In this document: piece after piece, positions 1 to 8,080 of the stretch
Layout: every line of letters begins with the position of its first letter
Numbering within the stretch: the stretch's first letter is position 1
Source: CAZNPH01 sp964574985
Lineage (GTDB): Bacteria > Bacteroidota > Bacteroidia > Bacteroidales > SM23-62
NCBI GenBank assembly: GCA_964574985.1
Contig: CAZNPH010000017.1
Location: forward strand, 20,243-84,242
Direction: 5' to 3'
Length of the DNA: 64,000 nt
Position numbers and translations under genes: made by a program
Notes under the pieces: generated by a model
Told to the model about the DNA's origin: nothing
The model's input: only the letters and a program-made list of their open reading frames with translations
The model's database searches: none

Positions 1-357
1 ACCTACGGCTTCGATGCCGCGGATTGTGCTTCTCCGGTTTATGAGTCGCACGAGGCAAAAGATGGCGGGATCCTGTTGAAATTCAAAAATGCGGAGACCG
101 GATTGTATGCCTTTGAAAAGCTAAAGGGATTTGAGATCGCCGGGGAAGACAGGGTGTTTTATCCGGCCGATGCTGCAATTGTGAACCGCAACGAAGTACA
201 GGTAAAAAGCGATAAAGTGTCAAATCCGGTGGCAGTGCGTTATGCCTGGCAGAACTGGATCGTGGGGACGCTTTATGATACCAGTCTTTTGCCTGCATCG
301 TCCTTCAGGACAGACGATTGGGAGGATGCAACCAGACAGGGAACGGCCGGAAAATGA
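1..357 (+). CDS. Sialate O-acetylesterase-like protein, C-terminal part
   Basis: The reading frame is open from the first base, so this is the 3' end of a gene starting outside the window. The visible 118 residues include a stretch ending YAWQNWIVGTLYD followed by LPASSFRTDDW. That is the usual C-terminal signature of SGNH/SASA-type sialate O-acetylesterases, where a penultimate 'LYN/LPA.PFRTD' element closes the fold. Such enzymes remove acetyl groups from sialic acids or other acetylated sugars in the periplasm. The catalytic Ser and His lie upstream or in the first residues and cannot be checked. The following gene on the same strand starts 82 bases downstream. Family call is good; substrate is unknown. 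Confidence 0.75.
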   Translation, partial: TYGFDAADCASPVYESHEAKDGGILLKFKNAETGLYAFEKLKGFEIAGEDRVFYPADAAIVNRNEVQVKSDKVSNPVAVRYAWQNWIVGTLYDTSLLPASSFRTDDWEDATRQGTAGK

Positions 358-439
358 AACGCAGTTTTTTTCTTGCCTTTTTGGCAACTTGTATTATGAC
401 GGTTTCGCGGGGATAGAAAAATAATAAAAAAAATTAATC

Positions 440-1738
440 ATGAGAACCAACAGAAGGAATTTCATTTCAACCGCGGCAGCGGCCGGGGCCGCTTCAGCCA
501 TGATCCCATTTTCATCCTGTGCTACAGACCGAAGTCAGGAATCCGGTTTTCCCGACTATGCTCCGCTGGACAAGGCACGATCGGAACCCGTGCTGAAAAG
601 GGAACTGTTCCCTTCTCCGGTAATCATTGAAAAACTTGAATTGCTCCGGGACAGGAACAATTTCATTTGCCGTGTGAGGTCAAAGGATGGTGCGGAAGGC
701 ATTTCCGTCGGCCACCCCTTTATCTCGAACCAGGGATACCCGATATTCAGGCATTCCCTGCATCACCGTTTTACCGGTCAGGATGCGCGTGATCTGGACA
801 GATTGATTTTCGAGTCCGCCGAATACAATATCAAAAGGCAAGGCATCCCCCTGTGTGTGCAGTTTGCCACCATTGAGTTTGCAATTCTTGATATGCTCGG
901 CAATCTGGCCGGTCTGCCGGTGGGTAAGCTGATCGGTGAAATCCATCATCCGGAAATCGCCATATATCTGGGGGGTCGTTACGGCCAACTGCGCAGCATG
1001 GAACCAGAGAAATCCCTTGAGCTGGTGCAGCAGGATCTAATGGAAACCGATGCGAAGGCCATTAAAATCCGTGCCGGCCGCGGAGACAACCTGGGTTCCG
1101 ATATTGATAATGCCCCGGGAAGGACAGAAAAACTCATCCGTATGGCCCGTGAAAAATTCGGGGATGATATGGTCCTTATGATCGACGGAAACGGGTCCTA
1201 TTCTGTAAAGGAAGCCATCCGCATTGGCAGGATCCTGGAGGAGTACAATTACTACTTTTATGAGGAGCCCGTACCCTGGGACTGGTATGAAGAACAAAAG
1301 CGGGTTGCCGATGCACTGGAGATCAAAATGGCCGGAGGTGAAGAAGAGTTCGGAATGCACGCTTTCCGCTGGCTGATCGCCAACAACGCATTTGAGATCC
1401 TGCAGCCCGACCAGTTTTATTTCGGAGGCATGATCCGTTCCATGAAAGTGGCACGCATGGCCGAAGTGTGCGGGAAAAAGATCGTTCCCCACATGTCCGG
1501 GGGAGGCCTGGGATACCTCTATATGCTGCATTTCACCTCAGCTTGTCCGAATGCAGGCAAATATCATGAATTCAAGATGTTTGAAACCAGGGATGCAAAC
1601 GGAACCACCATCCCCGTTGAGAGCAAGACAGAACCTTTTGCCAGTGTGGATGGCGTAATAAAGGTCCCCACGGGGTCCGGACTGGGTATCAACATAGATC
1701 CTGATTACATCAGTACACATAAAGTTATATACGGATAA
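440..1738 (+). CDS. Enolase-superfamily protein (mandelate racemase / muconate lactonizing-like), Tat-exported
   Basis: The 432-residue protein starts with a twin-arginine type leader (TNRRNFIS) and a hydrophobic stretch ending FSSC, so it is probably exported and lipid-anchored. The mature part is a mandelate racemase-type barrel. A KIRAGRGDN strand lies near residue 207. Metal ligands are visible as IDGN (about residue 249), YEEP (275-276) and GGEEE (about 300). PHMSGGG near residue 351 carries the likely catalytic His. Family members dehydrate or epimerize sugar acids through an enolate intermediate. It lies just ahead of a sulfatase remnant, an FAD oxidoreductase and a ketopantoate-reductase homologue, which suggests catabolism of an oxidized sugar. 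Export is unusual for this normally cytoplasmic family. Substrate cannot be read from sequence. Confidence 0.82.
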   Translation: MRTNRRNFISTAAAAGAASAMIPFSSCATDRSQESGFPDYAPLDKARSEPVLKRELFPSPVIIEKLELLRDRNNFICRVRSKDGAEGISVGHPFISNQGYPIFRHSLHHRFTGQDARDLDRLIFESAEYNIKRQGIPLCVQFATIEFAILDMLGNLAGLPVGKLIGEIHHPEIAIYLGGRYGQLRSMEPEKSLELVQQDLMETDAKAIKIRAGRGDNLGSDIDNAPGRTEKLIRMAREKFGDDMVLMIDGNGSYSVKEAIRIGRILEEYNYYFYEEPVPWDWYEEQKRVADALEIKMAGGEEEFGMHAFRWLIANNAFEILQPDQFYFGGMIRSMKVARMAEVCGKKIVPHMSGGGLGYLYMLHFTSACPNAGKYHEFKMFETRDANGTTIPVESKTEPFASVDGVIKVPTGSGLGINIDPDYISTHKVIYG

Positions 1739-2012
1739 TCCGTCACACCCCAAAAAAGATAAAACTCCCCAAATGGACGGGCATTGCAAACATTTCCATG
1801 CGGGCAGGCGGCTCTGGCAGCATGCCGGGGACAAGAATTTGTCCCGTGTGGTAAAAATTGCCACCGGGGGCAGAAATCACAATTACCGGCTGTTGACCCA
1901 CGCCCATTACTTTGAAAAAAAGGAGTTATGGCGATGAGCAAATAATTGTTAACTTTCCGGTCCATGTATGGAAGAGGAAGACGGAGATGAAAACTGTGGG
2001 GCTGAATATTAT
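1739..2012. other. Intergenic stretch with no recognisable gene
   Basis: These 274 bases lie between the enolase-family stop and the first recognisable codons of the sulfatase remnant. All plus-strand frames are broken by stops. The start of the sulfatase (signal peptide, metal-binding DD and formylglycine motif) should lie here if it had only been frameshifted, but I could not find it. The simplest reading is deleted and decayed sulfatase sequence. Confidence 0.4.
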
Positions 2013-3009
2013 CCTTTGAAAAGAGGTTTTGATTATTTCTACGGTTTTTACTGAAGCATGTTGCATTATTACAGAAGCGATAATATTTTCCGGGGAACAA
2101 CCCAGGTAAAGGATCCGGGATATCTGACAGACATCATTGCAGAGGAGAGCTGTGACTTCATTGAACGGAACCGGGACAGACCATTCTTTTTGTACACAGC
2201 ATTCAATGCGGTGCATACCCCCCCTGGAAGCCCCGGAAGAAGACCTGGCATATATTGATTCGAAAATGGCTACAGGAGATGAACCGGAAGGATTTGAAAA
2301 GGTGCGCTACAGGGCGGCAATGCTATTGGCCCTGGACCGGGCGATCGGCCGGATCAACAGCAAATTAAAAGAACTCGGACTGGAAGAGAATACCCTGGTG
2401 ATATTTACCAATGATAACGGAGATTATGGCCCGTACAACCGGGAAACTGTTTTTTCCGGCGGCAAAGGGAATGCATTGGAAGGAGGCATCCGGGTTCCTT
2501 TTATTATGAAATGGCCCGGGAAAATTCAGGAAGGCAGGGTTTATGACGGCATAACCAGCACATTGGACATATTGCCAACAGCAGTTGTTGCCGGAAACGG
2601 CAGCATTGAGCCGGAATGGAATATCCACGGAGTGGATTTGATGCCTTGCCTGAGAAATGAAAAGAAAGGAGATCCTCATGACTGGCTGTTCTGGAGGATG
2701 GGAGGGACCAAAGCCGCGAGAAACGGAAAATGGAAATTGTTTTACAATGGCTACAGCGGTTATGGCGGTTATGGTGTTCCCGAAGACCAGGCCCGGTGGT
2801 TTTTATTCAATCTGGAAACCGATCCTTCTGAAAAGCATGATCTTTCAAAGGTTTTTCCCGGTGTTTTTGAAGAAATGCAAAAACAATATCGACAGTGGGA
2901 AAGCGAACAACCGGCCCCTTGTGGCCATTCGGAGCTTCAGGACAAATGGGTCAATGGGAGGAAAAATAAACAGAATAAAATCAATCCCCGTAACCAAAAC
3001 TTTTCATAA
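2013..3009 (+). pseudogene. Sulfatase remnant (5' end lost, in-frame stop and frameshift)
   Basis: From 2013 a sulfatase-like frame reads PLKRGFDYFYGFY and then hits an in-frame TGA at 2052-2054. It continues through FFLYTAFNAVHTP and changes frame at a run of seven C near 2218-2224. In the new frame the sulfatase C-terminal half runs intact to 3009, including LVIFTNDNGD, the GGKG..EGGIRVPF segment and a tail of the FNLETDPSEKHDL type. The N-terminal third, with the metal-binding aspartates and the CxPxR formylglycine motif, is missing. The product cannot be an active sulfatase. An intact sulfatase of another subfamily sits 3.6 kb downstream. Confidence 0.85.
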
Positions 3010-3024
3010 CTAAATTTATTCCGA

Positions 3025-4809
3025 ATGAGATATCGTAATTGTTTGTTTGTTTCTTTGCTCCTTCTCCTTTTCTCATGCAACAATGAGAAGGATATCCTTA
3101 TAGAAGCCGAATCTTTTCAGGAAAAAGGCGGGTGGGTCGTCGACCAGCAATTCATGGATGAGATGGGATCACCGTTTCTGCTGGCGCATGGCCTGGGCAA
3201 TCCTGTGGAAGATGCACAAACGGATGTTTTGCTTCCGTCCCCCGGGGAATACAGGATCTGGGTGCGCACCCGCGACTGGGTGGCAACCTGGAACGCTCAG
3301 GGTGCACCCGGCAAATTTCGACTGATTGTAAACCGGCAATCTCTTGATACCGTTTTTGGAACGGAAGGAGCAGAATGGCACTGGCAGGATGGCGGGACTG
3401 TCCGGATGAATGAGCGGGAATGTCAGATAAATATTCATGACCTTACCGGATTTGAAGGAAGGATCGATGCCATTTACATGACCAGGGATTTGTCTTTTGT
3501 GCCACCGGAAAAACCTGAGGAACTTATCTCGTGGAGGAGGAAACAATTGAACACGGAAACAGTGGAAAACTGCCGTGAATTCGATCTGGTGGTCGTTGGG
3601 GGAGGCATTGCGGGTATCTGCGCTTCCCTTTCTGCGGCTAGGCTGGGATTGGAAGTGGCGCTGGTGCAGGACCGTCCTGTGGTGGGCGGGAACAACAGTT
3701 CGGAAGTGCGGGTATGGCTGGGCGGAAAAACAAATTTCGAGCCCTATGAGAATATCGGCAACATTGTGAAGGAACTGGAGCAGGAAAAAGCAGCACATTA
3801 TGGCCCCGGCAATACAGGAGTGATTTATGAAGATGAGAAAAAGCTCGGATTGCTGAAGGCCGAGAAAAACATCGAATTGTTTTTATGGCACCGGGCCAAT
3901 GAAGTCATCATGGACAATGAACGGATTGCTGCCATTATTGCCCAGGATGTACTGACCGGTAAGCGGAAAAGGATCCCGGGCAGGTATTTTGCCGATTGTA
4001 CGGGGGACGGATGCATAGGTTACCTGGCGGGCGCCGATTATGAAATGACCGAAAAAAAGCATATGGGCAGGTCCAATCTCTGGAATGTGGTTGAAACCGG
4101 TGAGCCTGTTCCTTTTCCCGATTGCCCCTGGGCACTTGATCTCAGTGACAGGACATTCCCCGGAAGAAAAGATCATCCGGGTGTGTACGGAAGAAAAGGG
4201 CTGGGGGCACTGGGCAGTTGGTTCTGGGAAAGCGGATTTGATCATGATCCCATCCGGAAGGGAGAATACATACGTGACTGGAATTTCAGGGCAATGTACG
4301 GGGCATGGGATTGCCTGAAGAACACAGACGGACTTTATCCCGGTCACAAACTCGACTGGGCCGCATATATATCCGGCAAACGGGAATCCAGAAGACTGCT
4401 GGGTGATGTCATTCTCACCAAAGAAGACCTGATTCAATCCAGGAAATATGAAGACGGCTGTGTCCCCGCTACCTGGGATATCGATATTCATCTTCCCCAT
4501 CCCGAATACAACGAAGGGTTCCCCGGGGATGCATATATATCGCAGGATTATCATACGGACTATCCGCGTCCCTACTGGATCCCTTACCGCTGCCTGTATT
4601 CAAGGAATGTCGCCAACCTGTTCATGGCAGGCAGGCATGTAAGTGTAACCCATCAGGCACTGGGTGCGGCAAGGGTCATGCGCACTACCGGCATGATGGG
4701 CGAAGTGGTCGGCATGGCTTCCAGAATATGTCACGATCATCATGCCACGCCGGGACAAGTCTATCAGAATCACCTTGATGAATTGATTACATTAATGAAA
4801 AATCCATGA
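3025..4809 (+). CDS. FAD-dependent oxidoreductase lipoprotein (FAD_oxidored family)
   Basis: The protein has 594 residues. A lipoprotein signal with lipobox LLFSC places it outside the inner membrane. Residues 25-165 form a beta-rich module (AESFQEKGGW, then GEYRIWVRTRDW) that resembles carbohydrate-binding modules found on this family. The FAD-binding Rossmann motif is VVGGGIAGICAS near residue 190, followed by VVGGNNSSE. C-terminal motifs such as LFMAGRHVSVTHQALGAARVM are typical of FAD_oxidored proteins found in polysaccharide loci. The substrate is unknown; oxidation of a sugar or sugar acid is an inference from neighbours. Its stop overlaps the next start (ATGA), so the two genes are probably translationally coupled. 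Confidence 0.85.
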   Translation: MRYRNCLFVSLLLLLFSCNNEKDILIEAESFQEKGGWVVDQQFMDEMGSPFLLAHGLGNPVEDAQTDVLLPSPGEYRIWVRTRDWVATWNAQGAPGKFRLIVNRQSLDTVFGTEGAEWHWQDGGTVRMNERECQINIHDLTGFEGRIDAIYMTRDLSFVPPEKPEELISWRRKQLNTETVENCREFDLVVVGGGIAGICASLSAARLGLEVALVQDRPVVGGNNSSEVRVWLGGKTNFEPYENIGNIVKELEQEKAAHYGPGNTGVIYEDEKKLGLLKAEKNIELFLWHRANEVIMDNERIAAIIAQDVLTGKRKRIPGRYFADCTGDGCIGYLAGADYEMTEKKHMGRSNLWNVVETGEPVPFPDCPWALDLSDRTFPGRKDHPGVYGRKGLGALGSWFWESGFDHDPIRKGEYIRDWNFRAMYGAWDCLKNTDGLYPGHKLDWAAYISGKRESRRLLGDVILTKEDLIQSRKYEDGCVPATWDIDIHLPHPEYNEGFPGDAYISQDYHTDYPRPYWIPYRCLYSRNVANLFMAGRHVSVTHQALGAARVMRTTGMMGEVVGMASRICHDHHATPGQVYQNHLDELITLMKNP

Positions 4810-5729
4810 GAACTGCAATCATCGGAACCGGAGGGGTAGGCGGATATTATGGAGCAAAACTGAAACAGGCGGGGTGTGATGTTTCTTTCCTGGCCCGGGG
4901 TGCGCATCTGGAGGCCATGCAGCGTGAAGGCTTAACTGTTAAAAGCCTGCTGGGGGATTTTCATGTCGGTGATCTGACCGCAACGGACAACATCCGGGAA
5001 ATCGGTACGGCCGATTTGATCATTCTTGCTGTGAAATCGTGGCAGGTAAAGGAGATCAGGGAAGAATTGAAAACGATCATGCATGAGACAACCGTGATCC
5101 TTCCATTGCAGAACGGAGTGCTAGCGGTGGATGAACTGGCCGGAACCATAGACCGGAAGAACATCCTTGGCGGAATGTGCAGGATCATCAGCAAGATCGA
5201 ATCTCCGGGTGTGATCAATCATTTCGGGGTGACACCAACCATTGTTTTCGGGGAAACCGACCATTCCCGTTCTGAACGGGTCAGAAAAATCAAAGACCTT
5301 TTTGACCGGGCAGGAATTAAATCACGGATCTCCGGCGACATCGATTCAGACATATGGAAGAAGTTTATGGCAGTATGTGTTAGTGGCTTACTGGCGGTTA
5401 CGCGGACTACCTACGGTGAAATAAGGGAATTGAAGGAAACAAGGCAAATGATGATAGATCTGCTGAATGAGATATATGCATTGTCCCAAAAGATGGGGAT
5501 CAACATTGAACCGGGTTTTGTTGATCAAACGGTTGAATTTTTTGATTCCCTGCCCTATGGTGCAAACTCCTCATTGACAAGGGATGTAATGGAGGGCAAA
5601 CCATCGGAGATTGAATATCAGAACGGGACGGTGGTCAGACTCGCAAGGGAATATGGCGTGGAAGTGCCGGTGAATCAGTTTGTTTATTATTGTATTTTGC
5701 CCATGGAACGGAAAGCAAGAAGGAACTGA
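4806..5729 (+). CDS. 2-dehydropantoate 2-reductase family protein (ApbA/PanE)
   Basis: The 307-residue protein opens with the NADP-binding motif IGTGGVGGYYGAKL (residues 6-19), then FLARGAHLEAM as in ketopantoate reductases. It carries the family's central KSWQ.....L and PLQNGV elements (about residues 78-102) and a C-terminal helical ApbA domain with KPSEIEYQNG. PanE makes pantoate for coenzyme A. The start overlaps the stop of the FAD oxidoreductase by four bases, in a sugar-degradation setting. A role as a general 2-keto-acid or 2-keto-sugar reductase is therefore as likely as vitamin biosynthesis. Length is normal for the family. Confident of family, not of substrate. Confidence 0.85.
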   Translation: MRTAIIGTGGVGGYYGAKLKQAGCDVSFLARGAHLEAMQREGLTVKSLLGDFHVGDLTATDNIREIGTADLIILAVKSWQVKEIREELKTIMHETTVILPLQNGVLAVDELAGTIDRKNILGGMCRIISKIESPGVINHFGVTPTIVFGETDHSRSERVRKIKDLFDRAGIKSRISGDIDSDIWKKFMAVCVSGLLAVTRTTYGEIRELKETRQMMIDLLNEIYALSQKMGINIEPGFVDQTVEFFDSLPYGANSSLTRDVMEGKPSEIEYQNGTVVRLAREYGVEVPVNQFVYYCILPMERKARRN

Positions 5730-5742
5730 AAGCAAGGAGAAA

Positions 5743-6591
5743 ATGAGAGCCATGAGAAAAACGAAAGCACTGAAAACGTTCATTTCGATTCTTTTGGCGG
5801 GTATTGTTTTGTGTTCGTGTCAATCCGGCAAGGATAGTAAAAATGAATCCTGGACATTTGTAAGCATGCCCGACTTCCTGAATGTGGACTGTGATTATCC
5901 ACAGGAAGGATGGGAGGATGCCCTGTCTTCCATCCTTGCCCCGGCGAAAAGTGAGAACCCCGATTTTCTGGTGGTGCCCGGTGACCTTGTCATGGGACAC
6001 TGGGATGCTCCGGTATGGAATGATGAAGATACCATTGCGAAGTATTCCGACCGGTATTATACGGCATGGAAAAGCAGGATGGATCATCACGGACTGAAAT
6101 TCTGCACTTCCATCGGAGATCATGAAATCGGTGACAATCCCTGGCGCCAATCGAAAAAACTGAAGGCGGTAAAAATATATAAGGATGCCTTTGCCCGGCA
6201 TATGAAGATGGCCCGGAATGGCCCGGAACATATGAAAGGCACGGCCTTCTGGTGGAGGCGAAGGACGTTTTGTTCATTTCCGTCGATGTTTTTGAAAAAG
6301 GCCGGAGCGATCAGGGAAATTGAGCTCATGCCCCACGGGGAGCATCTGTGGCAGACCAAACGGAACAGGCCCCTGGAATATGTTACCATTACAGATGAAA
6401 ACAGGGCCGGGGGATTTTATCCGGTCGGATATGTCATGATCGGGAAAACAGACGGAAAAAAATTTGTCAATCGCAGAGGATATTTCCTGAAGGAATATGA
6501 ATCAGGTGATGAACGGGCGGTACCCATATTCAGAAAAGACAACAAGCAGGGCCTGCCGGTTGAATTGCCGGAAATCACCATCAAACAATAA
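5743..6591 (+). CDS. Calcineurin-like metallophosphatase, eroded (internal frameshift and missing C-terminal motifs)
   Basis: The start is ATG at 5743, just after AAGGAGA; ATG 5752 is possible. A lipoprotein signal ends VLCSC. The metallophosphatase N-terminal half is clear: PDFLVVPGDLVMG near residue 77 and IGDHEIGDNPW near residue 125. From about 6256 to 6320 the frame encodes nonsense (RRTFCSFPSMFLKK), whereas the next frame reads DVLFISVDVFEKG, the expected continuation. The original frame then resumes with unrelated-looking residues. The later His motifs (GHxP, GxxH) that complete the two-metal site are absent. I conclude that a one-base slip plus an internal deletion left an open but probably inactive frame. 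The 3' neighbour, a sulfatase, starts 11 bases on. Confidence 0.72.
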   Translation: MRAMRKTKALKTFISILLAGIVLCSCQSGKDSKNESWTFVSMPDFLNVDCDYPQEGWEDALSSILAPAKSENPDFLVVPGDLVMGHWDAPVWNDEDTIAKYSDRYYTAWKSRMDHHGLKFCTSIGDHEIGDNPWRQSKKLKAVKIYKDAFARHMKMARNGPEHMKGTAFWWRRRTFCSFPSMFLKKAGAIREIELMPHGEHLWQTKRNRPLEYVTITDENRAGGFYPVGYVMIGKTDGKKFVNRRGYFLKEYESGDERAVPIFRKDNKQGLPVELPEITIKQ

Positions 6592-6602
6592 AAAATCAAA
6601 TT

Positions 6603-8078
6603 ATGCAAACACCAGAATCTCATTCGATCAAGTTTAACTGGCAACGGGTCAGTAAGCCGCTTTTTCTGGCCCTGATCAGTCCGTTTGCCGCCGGCAATGC
6701 AGGGGTAAATGCAGCCGGAGAACCCGAAAAAATGAATGTCCTTTTCATCGTTTCCGATGATCTATGTGTCAAAGGGGAAGAGATGGCCGTGACTCCGAAT
6801 CTGGAACGGCTTGCAGAAATAGGAATGCGCTTCAACCAGGCGTATTGCCAGTACCCGGTATGCTGCCCGTCCCGGAATTCATTTCTGACCGGCATGCGGT
6901 CGGAAGATCTGGGCGGACTGTGGGCTCCGATTCGCGATCTGGTACCGGATGTAACCACATTGCCCCAACTGTTCCGTGAGAACGGTTATTACACCGCATC
7001 CATCGGCAAGGTATTTCATGTGGACGGCTGGGATCTCCGCTGGCCGGATGAGGAATGGAAATATGACGACGAGAAGAGCTGGGACTTCCGTGTCAATTGT
7101 CCCCCGGCCAATCAGGGAGAACGGCGTATGCCTCCCTTTCCGCGGAAGGGCATCCGCCATGAGTGGCCCGGGCATTCGGGAGCCATTGATTACGGTATGA
7201 TCTCTTTCGAATCTGATCTGGCACAGGATGACGGACAGTCAACCCAGGAAGCCATCCGCCAGCTGGACCTGAACCTTGACAAGCCTTTTTTCCTTGCCGT
7301 CGGTTACCGCCGCCCGCATGCGCCCTTCATTGCTCCGGAGGCATATTTCTGGCCCTATCCGCTGAATACAATACATTTGCCCGATCCGGGGGACCGTACG
7401 GATGTGACGGACCTTGCTTTCAATGTGGTTCCACCCAATTATGGTGATGCGGAGGCCATGAAAAAGCTGAGGATGTGTTACCTGGCCAGTGTATCATTCC
7501 TTGATTCCCAGGTTGGGCGGTTGTTGCAGTCACTGGAAGACCACGGGTTGATGGAAAATACGATCATCGTATTTTTTTCCGATCATGGATTTCAACTGGG
7601 CGAGCACGGCGAATGGCACAAAAACAACCTTTATGAGGAATCGGCCCGGGCATCTCTGATCATTCGTGTTCCCGGTGTCACCACTGCCGGGTCCGCCAGC
7701 GATGCATTGGTGCAACTGATCGATCTGTATCCGACCTTGCAGGAATATTGCGGTTTGCCAAATCCCCACCAGGAGCTTCCCGGACGGTCGCTGTTGCCCC
7801 TGCTGGAAAATCCGGATACAGAATTCGAAGAAAAACCTGCTTTTACCCAGGTAAGACGGAAAGTGGACGGATCGGATGCCATGGGGTACAGCGTCCGGTT
7901 CAGGGATTACCGGTACAATGAATGGTGGAAGCTTGGTGAGGAACCCGGACTGGTTGCCACGGAACTGTATGACCTTGAAAAGGACCCGGCTTCGGAAACC
8001 AATGTGAGCAATTTTCCTGCCTATGCAGATGTCCGGGAAGAACTGAGCGGACTGATTGAGGCGTTCCGTTCCAAATAG
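6603..8078 (+). CDS. Sulfatase, iduronate-2-sulfatase-like
   Basis: This is an intact 491-residue type I sulfatase. NVLFIVSDDL near residue 45 supplies the metal-binding Asp pair. C87 in CCPSRNSFLTG is the formylglycine site (C-x-P-x-R), so activity needs a formylglycine-generating or anaerobic maturase encoded elsewhere. GKVFH, RRPHAPF and FFSDHGFQLGEHGEWHK are the iduronate-2-sulfatase-like motifs. It has a hydrophobic N-terminal region but no clean lipobox, so export by Sec cleavage is plausible. It follows the eroded phosphatase by 11 bases and converges with a GH32 gene only two bases beyond its stop. Likely substrate: a sulfated uronic acid or similar ester in a complex glycan, by inference. 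Confidence 0.9.
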   Translation: MQTPESHSIKFNWQRVSKPLFLALISPFAAGNAGVNAAGEPEKMNVLFIVSDDLCVKGEEMAVTPNLERLAEIGMRFNQAYCQYPVCCPSRNSFLTGMRSEDLGGLWAPIRDLVPDVTTLPQLFRENGYYTASIGKVFHVDGWDLRWPDEEWKYDDEKSWDFRVNCPPANQGERRMPPFPRKGIRHEWPGHSGAIDYGMISFESDLAQDDGQSTQEAIRQLDLNLDKPFFLAVGYRRPHAPFIAPEAYFWPYPLNTIHLPDPGDRTDVTDLAFNVVPPNYGDAEAMKKLRMCYLASVSFLDSQVGRLLQSLEDHGLMENTIIVFFSDHGFQLGEHGEWHKNNLYEESARASLIIRVPGVTTAGSASDALVQLIDLYPTLQEYCGLPNPHQELPGRSLLPLLENPDTEFEEKPAFTQVRRKVDGSDAMGYSVRFRDYRYNEWWKLGEEPGLVATELYDLEKDPASETNVSNFPAYADVREELSGLIEAFRSK

Positions 8079-8080
8079 AA

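Noticed and set aside
8079..8080. Shared terminator between the sulfatase and GH32
   Set aside because: The two stop codons are only two bases apart and no strong GC hairpin with a T-run was found close to them.
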